In this document: positions 1 to 6,476 of the stretch, piece after piece
Layout: each line of letters opens with the position of its first letter
Position numbering within the stretch: the first letter of the stretch is position 1
Source of the DNA: an uncultured Ectothiorhodospiraceae bacterium
GTDB lineage: Bacteria; Pseudomonadota; Gammaproteobacteria; UBA9214
Reading direction: 5' to 3'
DNA: 12,248 nt
NCBI GenBank assembly: GCA_947258945.1
Contig: CAMYKJ010000046.1
Location: 1-12,248, forward strand
The notes under the pieces: model-generated
Seen by the model: only the letters and a program-made list of their open reading frames with translations
Database searches by the model: none
What the model was told of the DNA's origin: nothing
Translations under genes and position numbers: made by a program

Positions 1-498
1 GCCATGCTGATACCGCTGGGCGTAACGATCCATGCCCGGCGAACCACCACCGCCAAAACTCTGCATGGGATTGGTGAAGTTGCGCATGATCGAACTCATG
101 CCACCCATCATGTCATTGGTCTCGCCACCGTACGGCGATATGATTTCCCTGGAATACTGCACACCGGCGTTGCGCAGCGCAGCCTCCGCATTGGCAAAAT
201 TGGCCCATGCGGCACGACGCTTGGCCAGCAGGTTGTCGATATTAATGGCAATCAACTCGGCGCCTTCTTCAAAAAACTCGCCTTCCTCGCCGGCGATGCT
301 TTCGACCCGACCCGGGATCTGTGCAGCAAAGGTGACATCCTTGAACGGCACCACCGTACCGCCCAGCGATACCGTGGCAGGCACTGCAATACTGGGAACT
401 GTACGGAGAGAAGATTGATCACCATCCTGAGACCAGACGGGAGCGCCACCAAGAACTACTGTCACAACGCCTGCGAAGGCTATTTTTCTGATTAACAT
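1..498 (-). CDS. HlyD-family/RND periplasmic adaptor subunit, 3' end cut by window edge
   Basis: The first 166 residues of a membrane fusion (periplasmic adaptor) protein, open at the left edge. An adaptor of this family links an inner-membrane pump to an outer-membrane channel. Residues 1-23 look like a Sec signal peptide (basic LIRK start, hydrophobic stretch, likely cleavage after VWS). Residues 46-88 form the first beta/lipoyl half typical of the family (GRVESI, then an acidic EEGEFFEEGAELIAI turn). Residues 89-118 look like the start of the helical hairpin (LLAKRRAAWANFANAEAALRN). Residues 130-156 are unusually rich in Met and Gly and interrupt the hairpin. The start is supported by an AGAGGA site 6 nt upstream. 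It lies downstream of the SCP2-like gene on the same strand (174-bp gap), with a perfect inverted repeat in between. The pump gene would be expected beyond the left edge. The family call is confident; the substrate is unknown. Confidence 0.82.
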   Translation of the reverse strand, partial: MLIRKIAFAGVVTVVLGGAPVWSQDGDQSSLRTVPSIAVPATVSLGGTVVPFKDVTFAAQIPGRVESIAGEEGEFFEEGAELIAINIDNLLAKRRAAWANFANAEAALRNAGVQYSREIISPYGGETNDMMGGMSSIMRNFTNPMQSFGGGGSPGMDRYAQRYQHG

Positions 499-529
499 CG
501 TTAATCCTCTTTACTGCATGCAAAACACA

Positions 530-561
530 TACAGCTGATACTCATGCAACCATCAGCTGTA
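530..561. promoter_or_regulatory. Perfect 10-bp inverted repeat upstream of the adaptor gene (candidate operator)
   Basis: TACAGCTGAT at 530-539 is repeated as its exact reverse complement ATCAGCTGTA at 552-561, separated by 12 bp. The near edge is 32 bp from the adaptor start codon, on its upstream side. No T-run follows on either strand, so this is not a standard terminator. A dimeric repressor site is the natural reading, because efflux adaptor genes are often controlled this way. A hairpin in the mRNA leader is the alternative. No regulator gene lies in the window. Confidence 0.45.
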
Positions 562-672
562 CCGGCCTGCCCTAGCAGCATGGCCGGACTGACTGCGCCG
601 ATCCCTGGCGCTTCGTGTCAAACAATCCTTTTTATCTAACTTTACCTGAGGCAAGAAATGTGCCGTAAAAAA

Positions 673-1071
673 TCACGCACGCCCCATCACTGAGAAACTC
701 TTGATAAACGGACCTGCCATACGCGGGTCCTTGATCATCGCGCCATAGTCACCGACGTTGAATTTCAGCTTGCGCGAGGTGTAGGCCATACCAAGCCCCA
801 TCATGCCCGGCGGCTTGACCATCCACTTGTTCCAGTTATCGAATGTCGCGCGGAGGTCCCAGCTGAGCTCTTCGCTTCCGGTATAGGGACCTGCAGACGT
901 GGCCTTGCCATTCTCGATCGTGATCACACCGCGCGGGGCGTCCTCGCCATCGAAGCCATAGGCAATTGTTGAATTGAAATTTATTTTACTCAGTGCATCC
1001 GACAATTCCGGCTCGGCATTCCACTGCTCCATGAAGCTGTTCATCCATTCTGTTGAAAACAGGTCGGCCAT
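673..1071 (-). CDS. SCP2 sterol-binding-like domain protein
   Basis: A 132-residue soluble protein with no signal peptide. It resembles the SCP2 (sterol carrier) fold family, a hydrophobic-pocket domain that binds lipids or acyl chains. The recognisable parts are the central strand region (STIAYGFDGEDAPRGVITIENG), the WDLRATFDNWNKW helix, a PPGMMGLGMAY loop, and a KLKFNVGDYGAMIKDPRM stretch near the C-terminus. The length fits a single stand-alone domain. The start is well supported by GGAGGAGA 8 nt before the ATG. It is the first gene of a minus-strand unit whose next member is an efflux-type adaptor, which suggests a lipid-like molecule is bound and handed to an export system (inference). 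A Fur-box-like site lies about 52 bp upstream. Bacterial SCP2 proteins do not imply sterols; the ligand is unknown. Confidence 0.75.
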   Translation of the reverse strand: MADLFSTEWMNSFMEQWNAEPELSDALSKINFNSTIAYGFDGEDAPRGVITIENGKATSAGPYTGSEELSWDLRATFDNWNKWMVKPPGMMGLGMAYTSRKLKFNVGDYGAMIKDPRMAGPFIKSFSVMGRA

Positions 1072-1588
1072 TTTCAGTATCTCCTCCGTGTGTGATTGTA
1101 AATATTCAGTATTTTTTAATCTTGATAATGAAAATCACTTAGAATAAAGAAAACCCTTCGCGCCTTCTCGTCCTGTCAATATTCCGTCAGACTCTTATTA
1201 TTGCACGAATTATTTTCTAGTTACACAAACTATCACAACCTCAACAATCATAATAGTTCGTTCGCGTCAAGATGGCAGTTGACGTGTTTACGTTAAGTCA
1301 CATTTCGTCAGGCGACACAGAGGTTGCGGTGCCATGGACTCCCGCAGCTGTCAGATACTGTTACACCACCCACCGCGCAGGTGATTTGGTCTTATCATTA
1401 AAATATATTATGCTGGATTTAGAACGCGTGGAGATATGTGTCGGGATATTTTACATTCTGGCATCGACGGGCACACTACCCGGAGCAGGCGTTACATAAT
1501 AAATGCAACAAATACAATAATATAGAATTTACGGCGCATAACTTGCATTAAGTATTAGCAGCATGACAGATCACAGGAAGTCAGCATC
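1072..1588. other. 517-bp AT-rich intergenic region between divergent genes
   Basis: This spacer separates the minus-strand SCP2-like gene from the plus-strand DUF5658 gene. It is visibly richer in A+T than its surroundings and should hold both promoters, but I could not fix convincing -35/-10 pairs. It contains the Fur-like site and a small inverted repeat (CGTCAA 1265-1270, TTGACG 1279-1284). The one open frame here (75 codons from 1272) has no ribosome binding site and no family resemblance, so I do not call a gene. Confidence 0.6.
1123..1137 (-). promoter_or_regulatory. Fur-box-like sequence upstream of the SCP2-like gene
   Basis: Read on the minus strand this is TGATTTTCATTATCA. It matches 12 of 14 defined positions of the 7-1-7 Fur consensus TGATAATnATTATCA. 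It sits 52-66 bp upstream of the SCP2-like start codon, where a promoter is expected, inside an AT-rich stretch. AT-rich DNA gives chance matches, so this is only a candidate. If real, the SCP2/adaptor unit would be iron-repressed. Confidence 0.35.
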
Positions 1589-2056
1589 TTGCACATCAAG
1601 CAACAACCCGGCGGCGACATGACCGAGCAGCGCCTGACTGACCGAAGAAGCACCTCCCTGTCCACTATCCAGGGCACCCTGTTCAAGAACCGGCGCCGAG
1701 TCTCTCGACGTGATGGCGACCACCTGGACAGCTATGTCGACTGGTATGGCCACCTGCCCCTGGTCGCGACCGTCAGCATCATCCTGCTTTGCTTTGCCGA
1801 CGCATTTCTGACAACGGTACTGATCAGCGCGGGCGCTGTTGAATTGAACACCCTGATGGACTGGCTCATCCAGCACGATATTCAGCTGTTTGCGGCCGTG
1901 AAAATGGCCGTTACCGGCGTCGCACTGGTTGTCCTGGTCATGCACTTCAACTTTCGCATCTACAAGTTCCTCGCCGTTCGGTACATCCTGTATGCGCTGG
2001 TCCCCGTTTACTCGCTGCTGATCTACCACGAACTGAGCATGCTCGCGAGTATCTAG
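1589..2056 (+). CDS. DUF5658 family small membrane protein
   Basis: A 155-residue protein with a cytoplasmic-looking basic N-terminus (residues 1-50, rich in Arg, Lys and Thr) followed by about three membrane segments at roughly 57-80, 99-120 and 126-147. The segment LLCFADAFLTTVLISAGAVE, then LNTLMDW, matches the DUF5658 pattern of an Asp-containing helix followed by a Gly-Ala-x-Glu-x-Asn turn. The family has no established function that I know of. The chosen start is TTG at 1589, because AGGAAG (1575-1580) lies 8 nt before it. The first in-frame ATG is at 1619 and lacks a good site. The gene stands alone, with 5' and 3' spacers of over 300 bp. The membrane topology is clear; the family assignment is fairly sure; the role is unknown. 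Confidence 0.72.
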   Translation: MHIKQQPGGDMTEQRLTDRRSTSLSTIQGTLFKNRRRVSRRDGDHLDSYVDWYGHLPLVATVSIILLCFADAFLTTVLISAGAVELNTLMDWLIQHDIQLFAAVKMAVTGVALVVLVMHFNFRIYKFLAVRYILYALVPVYSLLIYHELSMLASI

Positions 2057-2385
2057 CCGGTATCAGCTGAGCTGCCACCGCGCGGTCCGGGCATTTGCCT
2101 GTTTACGGTAACCGGACTGCCCTCGAGTGTACCGGTCCTGCCCATCAAACCACGCCGGTCACAATCGGTCACGCACGACACGCGGCCGTGTTTCTGAAGA
2201 AATGCTCATAATATTCTATAAATCAAACCGTTAATTAGCACTACGCGTGACCGCGAGCTGATATTAAGGTACGCATCAACGGTGCCGATTCAACGTGACG
2301 TGAATACTGGTATTTTGAACAACATCAGGGATAATTCTGTCTACATTTTCTACATACAGCCAATCAGGCACCAACAGGAGCACTC
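2057..2385. other. 329-bp intergenic region upstream of the broken OmpA-type gene
   Basis: No gene is visible. The first half is GC-rich and has two near direct repeats (ACCGGACTGCCC and ACCGGTCCTGCCC, about 2110-2150) with no T-run, so no clear terminator for the preceding gene. The second half is AT-rich and should carry the promoter of the lipoprotein gene. Candidate hexamers such as TTGAAC and TATAAA are present but not properly spaced. A strong AGGAG lies 5 nt before the next ATG. Confidence 0.5.
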
Positions 2386-3043
2386 ATGAGCAACAGACCT
2401 GCAGTCAAAACCCCCAGCTGGACCAGAACCGGTATCAGGACAATGGCCATCGCCACCCTGGCATGCTCACTCGGCCTGGCCGGCTGCACGACCAATCCCT
2501 ACACCGGCGAACAGCAGTCAAGCAAGACAGCCAAGGGTGCCGGACTGGGCGCTCTGGCCGGCGCAGCTGCCGGTGCCATTACCGGTGGTAGCCGCAAGAG
2601 TGCCTTGATCGGTGCCGGTATTGGCGCACTCGCCGGCGGTGCCGTGGGTTACTACATGGACCAGCAGGAAAACAAGCTGCGCGCAAAGCTGCAGAACAGC
2701 GGCGTCAGCGTGACGCGCAACCACGTTTGCAACCGACTCGAGCAACATCTCGGGGGATTTCTATGAGGTACTCAGCTCGGTTGCGCTGGTCCTCAACGAG
2801 TTCGAGAAGACCTACGTCGACGTCACCGGCCATACCGACAGCACCGGGGCCGATAGCTATAACATGCAGCTGTCGGTTGCGCGCGCAAACAGTGTATCCA
2901 GTTATTTCAAATCGCAAGGTGTACTGGCGCAGCGTATTTACACCCAGGGAATGGGTGAAACACAACCCATTGCCGATAATGACACGCCTGGCGGGCGCGC
3001 ACAGAACCGTCGTGTCGAGATCATGCTGACGCCGGTGACCTGA
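2386..3043 (+). pseudogene. OmpA-family glycine-zipper lipoprotein (YiaD-like), broken by an internal out-of-frame deletion
   Basis: The first frame (2386-2766) encodes a lipoprotein signal with lipobox LAGC (Cys34), a Gly/Ala-rich glycine-zipper segment (about 51-90, GAGLGALAGAAAGAITGG) and a short linker ending GVSVTR. It then runs into unrelated residues and stops. From about 2723 the next frame encodes a normal OmpA C-terminal peptidoglycan-binding domain: TFATDSSNISGDFYEVLSSV, then VTGHTDSTGADSYN with the conserved Asp, LSVARANSV, and a final GGRAQNRRVEI, ending at TGA 3041-3043. The family strand that should join them (roughly GDNIxLNMPGN) is missing. About 35 nt appear lost, which also shifts the frame. 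The start is backed by AGGAG. An intact version would be an outer-membrane lipoprotein anchoring the wall. As it stands only a 126-residue glycine-zipper product can be made. A sequencing or assembly error is the alternative. Confidence 0.85.
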
Positions 3044-3067
3044 GGACTGTCCCGCAATGCACACCAG

Positions 3068-3090
3068 GGCCCGCTTCGGCGGGCCTTTTT
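3068..3090 (+). terminator. Rho-independent terminator after the OmpA-type gene
   Basis: A 7-bp GC-only stem (GGCCCGC 3068-3074, GCGGGCC 3079-3085) closed by a TTCG tetraloop and followed by five T residues. It lies 24 bp after the OmpA-type stop and just beyond the convergent egtD stop. The other strand has no T-run, so it serves the plus-strand gene. Confidence 0.9.
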
Positions 3091-3114
3091 ATTGCGCGCA
3101 ATTCCGGGTGCTTT

Positions 3115-4086
3115 TCAGGCCGTCGTCACTTCCAGCAAATACAGGCCGAACAGGTGGCCGGGATCCGTCCAGCAGTCCACCGTTTTATAGCCGGCATCGG
3201 CAGCCAGGGTTCTGAAGGACTCAATGCTGTACTTGTAGGAGTTCTCGGTGTGTATCGAGTCACCCGCGGAAAACTCGAAGCTATGCCCGTCGATATCGAC
3301 GGTCTGCCTGCGCGTACTGATCAGGTGCATTTCAATGCGTCCGGCGACACTGTTGTAGAACGCATGATGATCGAATGCATCGATATCGAAGTTCGCGTCC
3401 AGCTCACGGTTGATACGCTGTAACAGATTCAGATTGAATTCCGCCGTCACGCCGTTTGCATCGTTGTAGGCAGCATTGAGAATCTGATGATCCTTTTCCA
3501 GATCAATACCGATCAGCAGCCTGCCGCCTGCGCCCGCGGTCTGTGCCAGTCCGGCCAGAAACCTGACCGCATCCTCCGGTTCGAAGTTGCCGATACTCGA
3601 GCCGGGATAAAAGACCAGGCGATCTTCCTTGCCGAAGATCCCGGGCAATTCCAGGGTCCCGGTTATGTCAGTACAGACTGCATGTACATCCAGCCAGGCA
3701 TAGTCTTCCGCGATTTCCGAGGCGGCGGACTGCAGTTGTTCGCAGGAGATATCAACCGGTACATAGGCAAGCGGACGCACGGCATCCAGCAGGGTCCGGA
3801 CCTTTTCGCAACTGCCGCAGCCCGGCTCGATCAGCACCTGTCCTGTGCCGGTGTGTGTGGCAATCTCGTCTGCATACTCCCTGAGGATGGCAAACTCCGT
3901 GGCTGTCGGGTAGTACTCGGGTTGCTCGCAGATGCTTTCAAACAGGGCAGCGCCCTTCTCGTCGTAGAAATATTTCGGTGGTATGCGACGCGGGAAACGG
4001 CTGAGTCCGTTGACGACCTCGCGGTAAAAATCGTCGGCCTTGTTGTCAGCGGGATAAAACCGGTAGTCAGTGTCAACGACGTTCAT
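3115..4086 (-). CDS. egtD: L-histidine N-alpha-methyltransferase, ergothioneine biosynthesis
   Basis: A 323-residue SAM-dependent methyltransferase that converts histidine to hercynine (trimethylhistidine), the first step of ergothioneine synthesis. The length is normal for EgtD. Visible family features are the N-terminal PRRIPPKYFYDEKGAALFE segment, CEQPEYYPTATE (residues 53-64), the SAM-binding loop EPGCGSCEK (87-95), the PGSSIGNF loop (161-168), AAYND (205-209) and HTENSYKYS (279-287). By comparison with the mycobacterial enzyme, Asn167, Tyr207, Glu281 and Ser283, plus a Tyr in the EYYP motif, are the histidine-binding residues, and all are present. The start has GAGGGA 8 nt upstream. It lies 123 bp after the malic enzyme on the same strand, so cotranscription is possible. 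The usual partner egtB (sulfoxide synthase) is not adjacent, so it must be elsewhere or absent. The function call is strong. Confidence 0.93.
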   Translation of the reverse strand: MNVVDTDYRFYPADNKADDFYREVVNGLSRFPRRIPPKYFYDEKGAALFESICEQPEYYPTATEFAILREYADEIATHTGTGQVLIEPGCGSCEKVRTLLDAVRPLAYVPVDISCEQLQSAASEIAEDYAWLDVHAVCTDITGTLELPGIFGKEDRLVFYPGSSIGNFEPEDAVRFLAGLAQTAGAGGRLLIGIDLEKDHQILNAAYNDANGVTAEFNLNLLQRINRELDANFDIDAFDHHAFYNSVAGRIEMHLISTRRQTVDIDGHSFEFSAGDSIHTENSYKYSIESFRTLAADAGYKTVDCWTDPGHLFGLYLLEVTTA

Positions 4087-4209
4087 GATACCGTTCCCTC
4101 GCGTGCCCTGTTTTTACCGCGGCATGCACGCACTGTTGATGCCGGAGCCGGGCTGTGCCTGCCTTCGAAAAATTTTGCCATGTATTGCCGGGTCCCATGA
4201 TAATCCTGC

Positions 4210-5913
4210 TCATTCCAGTTCGCCGTATACCGGTCGCCAGCTATGCGAAAGAATCTGTTCGTCCAGCACTGTTGCCGGCATATCATCCGCAAGACCTTCA
4301 CGCTGGGCCTGCAATGCCACTGCCCGTGCAATATATCTGCTGACCGGTCTGATTTCATCCAGCGATGGTAACAGGGGTTCCACCGCACAGCTTGAACGGC
4401 GCGGATAGTCGCCCAGCGCGACCGATGCCGCCATCAACATTCCGTCCGAAATCCGCCGCGCTCCCGATGCCAGGACACCCAGGCCAAGTCCCGGAAATAT
4501 ATAGCTGTTGTTGCTTTGCGAAATCGGGTAGCTGACCCCGTCAAGCTCAACCGGCGGAAACGGGCTACCGGTGGCGACCAGCGCACGTCCGCCGGTCCAC
4601 TGCAGCAAGTCTGCCGGCGTTGCCTCGGCACGCGAGGTTGGATTGGATAACGGGAAAATGACAGGTCGTTCGCAGTAGCCCGCCACTTCCGTGACCAGTT
4701 CGCGGGTAAACAGACCGGGGTGTCCAGAGACACCCATCAGCACTGTCGGTCGTGCATGCCGGACCACACTCATCAGCGTAATTTCACCGCTATCGGGGTC
4801 CGCCCAGTCGCGCACCCGGTCATGTGGCTTAGCGTGCCTGCGCTGGAACGGCAACAGTCCCTCCCTGCGGTCATGCAGCAGCCCCCTGCGACCCGACATG
4901 AAAATACGCCCGCGTGCCTCGTCTTCGTGCATGCCGTTTTCCATCATCGTCGCAACCAGTTGCTCGGCGATACCGCAGGCTGCCGAACCTGCACCGACGA
5001 ACAGGATATTCTGCGAGCCGAGCCGCACACCGGTTTGCTTCAGGGCCGAGAACAGTGTACCGGCTACAACGGCTGCCGTGCCCTGGATGTCATCGTTGAA
5101 CGTACAGAGCTGGTCCCGATAGCGCTCGAGCAGCGGACTGGCTGTAGTTTTTGCGAAATCCTCGAACTGCAGCAGGACATTCGGCCAGCGGCGTCTGACC
5201 GCCTGCACGAAAAGATCGACAAACTCATCGAACGCGTGTCCTTCTATACGCGTGTTCCGCCAGCCGATGTACAGGGGGTCCTGCAAAGCATCCTCGTTAT
5301 TGGTGCCGGCATCGAGCAGTACCGGCAAGGTGCAGGACGGATCGATGCCGCCGCAGGCCGTGTACAGCGAAAGCTTGCCGATCGCGATACCCATCCCGCC
5401 GGCGCCCTGGTCGCCCAGGCCGAGAATTCTTTCGCCATCGGTTACCACGATGATGCGCACATCATCCATCATGGCGTTGCCCAGCATTTCATCGATATGA
5501 TCCCGCTCCGGGTAGGGGATAAAGAGGCCGCGGGGACGACGGTAGATTTCACTGAACTGCTGGCAGGCAGCACCCACGACCGGTGTATAGATGATCGGCA
5601 TCATCTCGGTCAGGTGTTCGTCTATCAGCCGGTAGAAAAGTGTTTCATTGGTGTCCTGCAGATTTCTCAGGTAGATATGCCGTTCCAGGTCATCCGGTTT
5701 TACCAGGAACGCCTCGTATGCACGCCGGACCTGCTGCTCAAGCGATTCGACATGCGGGGGCAGCAGGCCAAGCAGACCGTATTTTCTGCGCTCCTGCATT
5801 GTGAATGCCGTGCCCTTGTTGAGCAACGGGTTTTCGAGAATGTCCCTACCCAGGCGGTTCGTTTTCACTCCGGACCCCACGCGGCGCATGACCTGAACGG
5901 CCGTTACAGTCAC
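4210..5913 (-). CDS. maeA: Malic enzyme, SfcA/MaeA type (oxaloacetate-decarboxylating)
   Basis: A 567-residue cytoplasmic enzyme that oxidatively decarboxylates malate to pyruvate and CO2 while reducing NAD(P). The length equals the large bacterial/eukaryotic class. Catalytic features are intact: YTPVVGAACQQFS (Tyr109), GLGDQGAGGMGIAIGK with Lys180, FEDFAK with Glu251-Asp252 as metal ligands, and FNDDIQGT with Asp274-Asp275. The Rossmann nucleotide site is VGAGSAACGIAE (306-317). SNPTSRAEATPADLLQW and the SQSNNSYIFPGLGLG tail complete the family pattern. At the end of the second Rossmann strand it reads FMSGRRG, where E. coli MaeA has FMVDRFG (recalled from memory). The acidic residue is therefore lost and NADP use is possible. 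The first in-frame start is GTG at 5913; ATG at 5889 (residue 9) is a plausible alternative, and neither has a strong ribosome site. The egtD gene follows. Confidence 0.93.
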   Translation of the reverse strand: MTVTAVQVMRRVGSGVKTNRLGRDILENPLLNKGTAFTMQERRKYGLLGLLPPHVESLEQQVRRAYEAFLVKPDDLERHIYLRNLQDTNETLFYRLIDEHLTEMMPIIYTPVVGAACQQFSEIYRRPRGLFIPYPERDHIDEMLGNAMMDDVRIIVVTDGERILGLGDQGAGGMGIAIGKLSLYTACGGIDPSCTLPVLLDAGTNNEDALQDPLYIGWRNTRIEGHAFDEFVDLFVQAVRRRWPNVLLQFEDFAKTTASPLLERYRDQLCTFNDDIQGTAAVVAGTLFSALKQTGVRLGSQNILFVGAGSAACGIAEQLVATMMENGMHEDEARGRIFMSGRRGLLHDRREGLLPFQRRHAKPHDRVRDWADPDSGEITLMSVVRHARPTVLMGVSGHPGLFTRELVTEVAGYCERPVIFPLSNPTSRAEATPADLLQWTGGRALVATGSPFPPVELDGVSYPISQSNNSYIFPGLGLGVLASGARRISDGMLMAASVALGDYPRRSSCAVEPLLPSLDEIRPVSRYIARAVALQAQREGLADDMPATVLDEQILSHSWRPVYGELE

Positions 5914-6476
5914 GACCTGGTTGCGGCAACAGGCATGCTGTCTGCATTCGTACGAAGAGTAGAGGAATTTTATTCACGGGAAAAGCGCAAGCCCGGCACA
6001 TACAGACATGTATTCGCTGTCGTTACCCGCCCTGCCCCGGACAGCGATGATGAGTGAAACCGGCCGCCCGTGCCGATACCGGCAACGGTATGACAGCGGT
6101 CGCGGATTACGCCTCGCCATGAGGGCGACAAGCAACACAAGGTACGCCGGGAACGGTTGCCCGGGCCCGTAACTACGCGATTGACACCCGCAAGCCGGGT
6201 ACACCGTCACTGTCGCCCACCATCGCGCCACTCGAGCATCTTTTTTATTACATAAAATACATGCGCTTACTGTATATTCCTCGAGTTCTACACACGAGTT
6301 CTACACAAGTTCCCGCCACCACCCCGCCATGAACGTCGGCCCGGCATTGCGCCATTCCATCAAGGAATTATCTGAACAGCCGACAATTCGTTGTGATGCA
6401 GCACAGCCCGGAAAACACCGGGTGCCTGCATTAATCACACCCACGGGTGAACTGACAGACCGGCAAAGGTAACCAC
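5914..6476. other. 563-bp divergent intergenic region between the malic enzyme and DUF1631 genes
   Basis: It must contain the promoters of both flanking operons. The stretch 6240-6310 is AT-rich and carries TATATT at 6273-6278, a possible plus-strand -10, plus a 13-bp tandem repeat. A 47-residue open frame (ATG 6329 to TAA 6470-6472) ends 4 bp before the DUF1631 start. It has no ribosome site and no recognisable family, so it is noted rather than called. An 85-codon minus-strand frame (5974-6231) shows no family features. Confidence 0.5.
6282..6307. repeat. Two perfect tandem copies of a 13-bp repeat
   Basis: CGAGTTCTACACA occurs at 6282-6294 and again without a gap at 6295-6307. It lies just downstream of the AT-rich putative promoter and about 170 bp before the DUF1631 start codon, so it would fall in the 5' leader or over the transcription start. 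It may be a replication-slippage duplication or a paired protein-binding site. Confidence 0.7.

Noticed and set aside
4..495. 163-codon plus-strand open frame at the left edge
   Set aside because: It is the antisense of the adaptor gene, which has a signal peptide, ribosome site and family motifs on the minus strand.
595..611. GCGCC/GGCGC inverted repeat between the SCP2-like and adaptor genes
   Set aside because: Only 5-bp arms with a 7-base loop and no T-run on either strand; too weak to call a terminator.
1272..1499. 75-codon plus-strand open frame in the AT-rich spacer
   Set aside because: No ribosome binding site, no recognisable domain, and a composition unlike the neighbouring genes.
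4087..4209. Short frames between malic enzyme and egtD, including one whose stop overlaps the egtD ATG
   Set aside because: Products of about 32-41 residues with no recognisable features; no remnant of egtB could be seen.
4720..6057. 445-codon plus-strand open frame
   Set aside because: It lies antisense over the malic enzyme gene, whose motifs are unmistakable; the plus-strand translation shows no family features. It is a shadow of GC-rich coding DNA.
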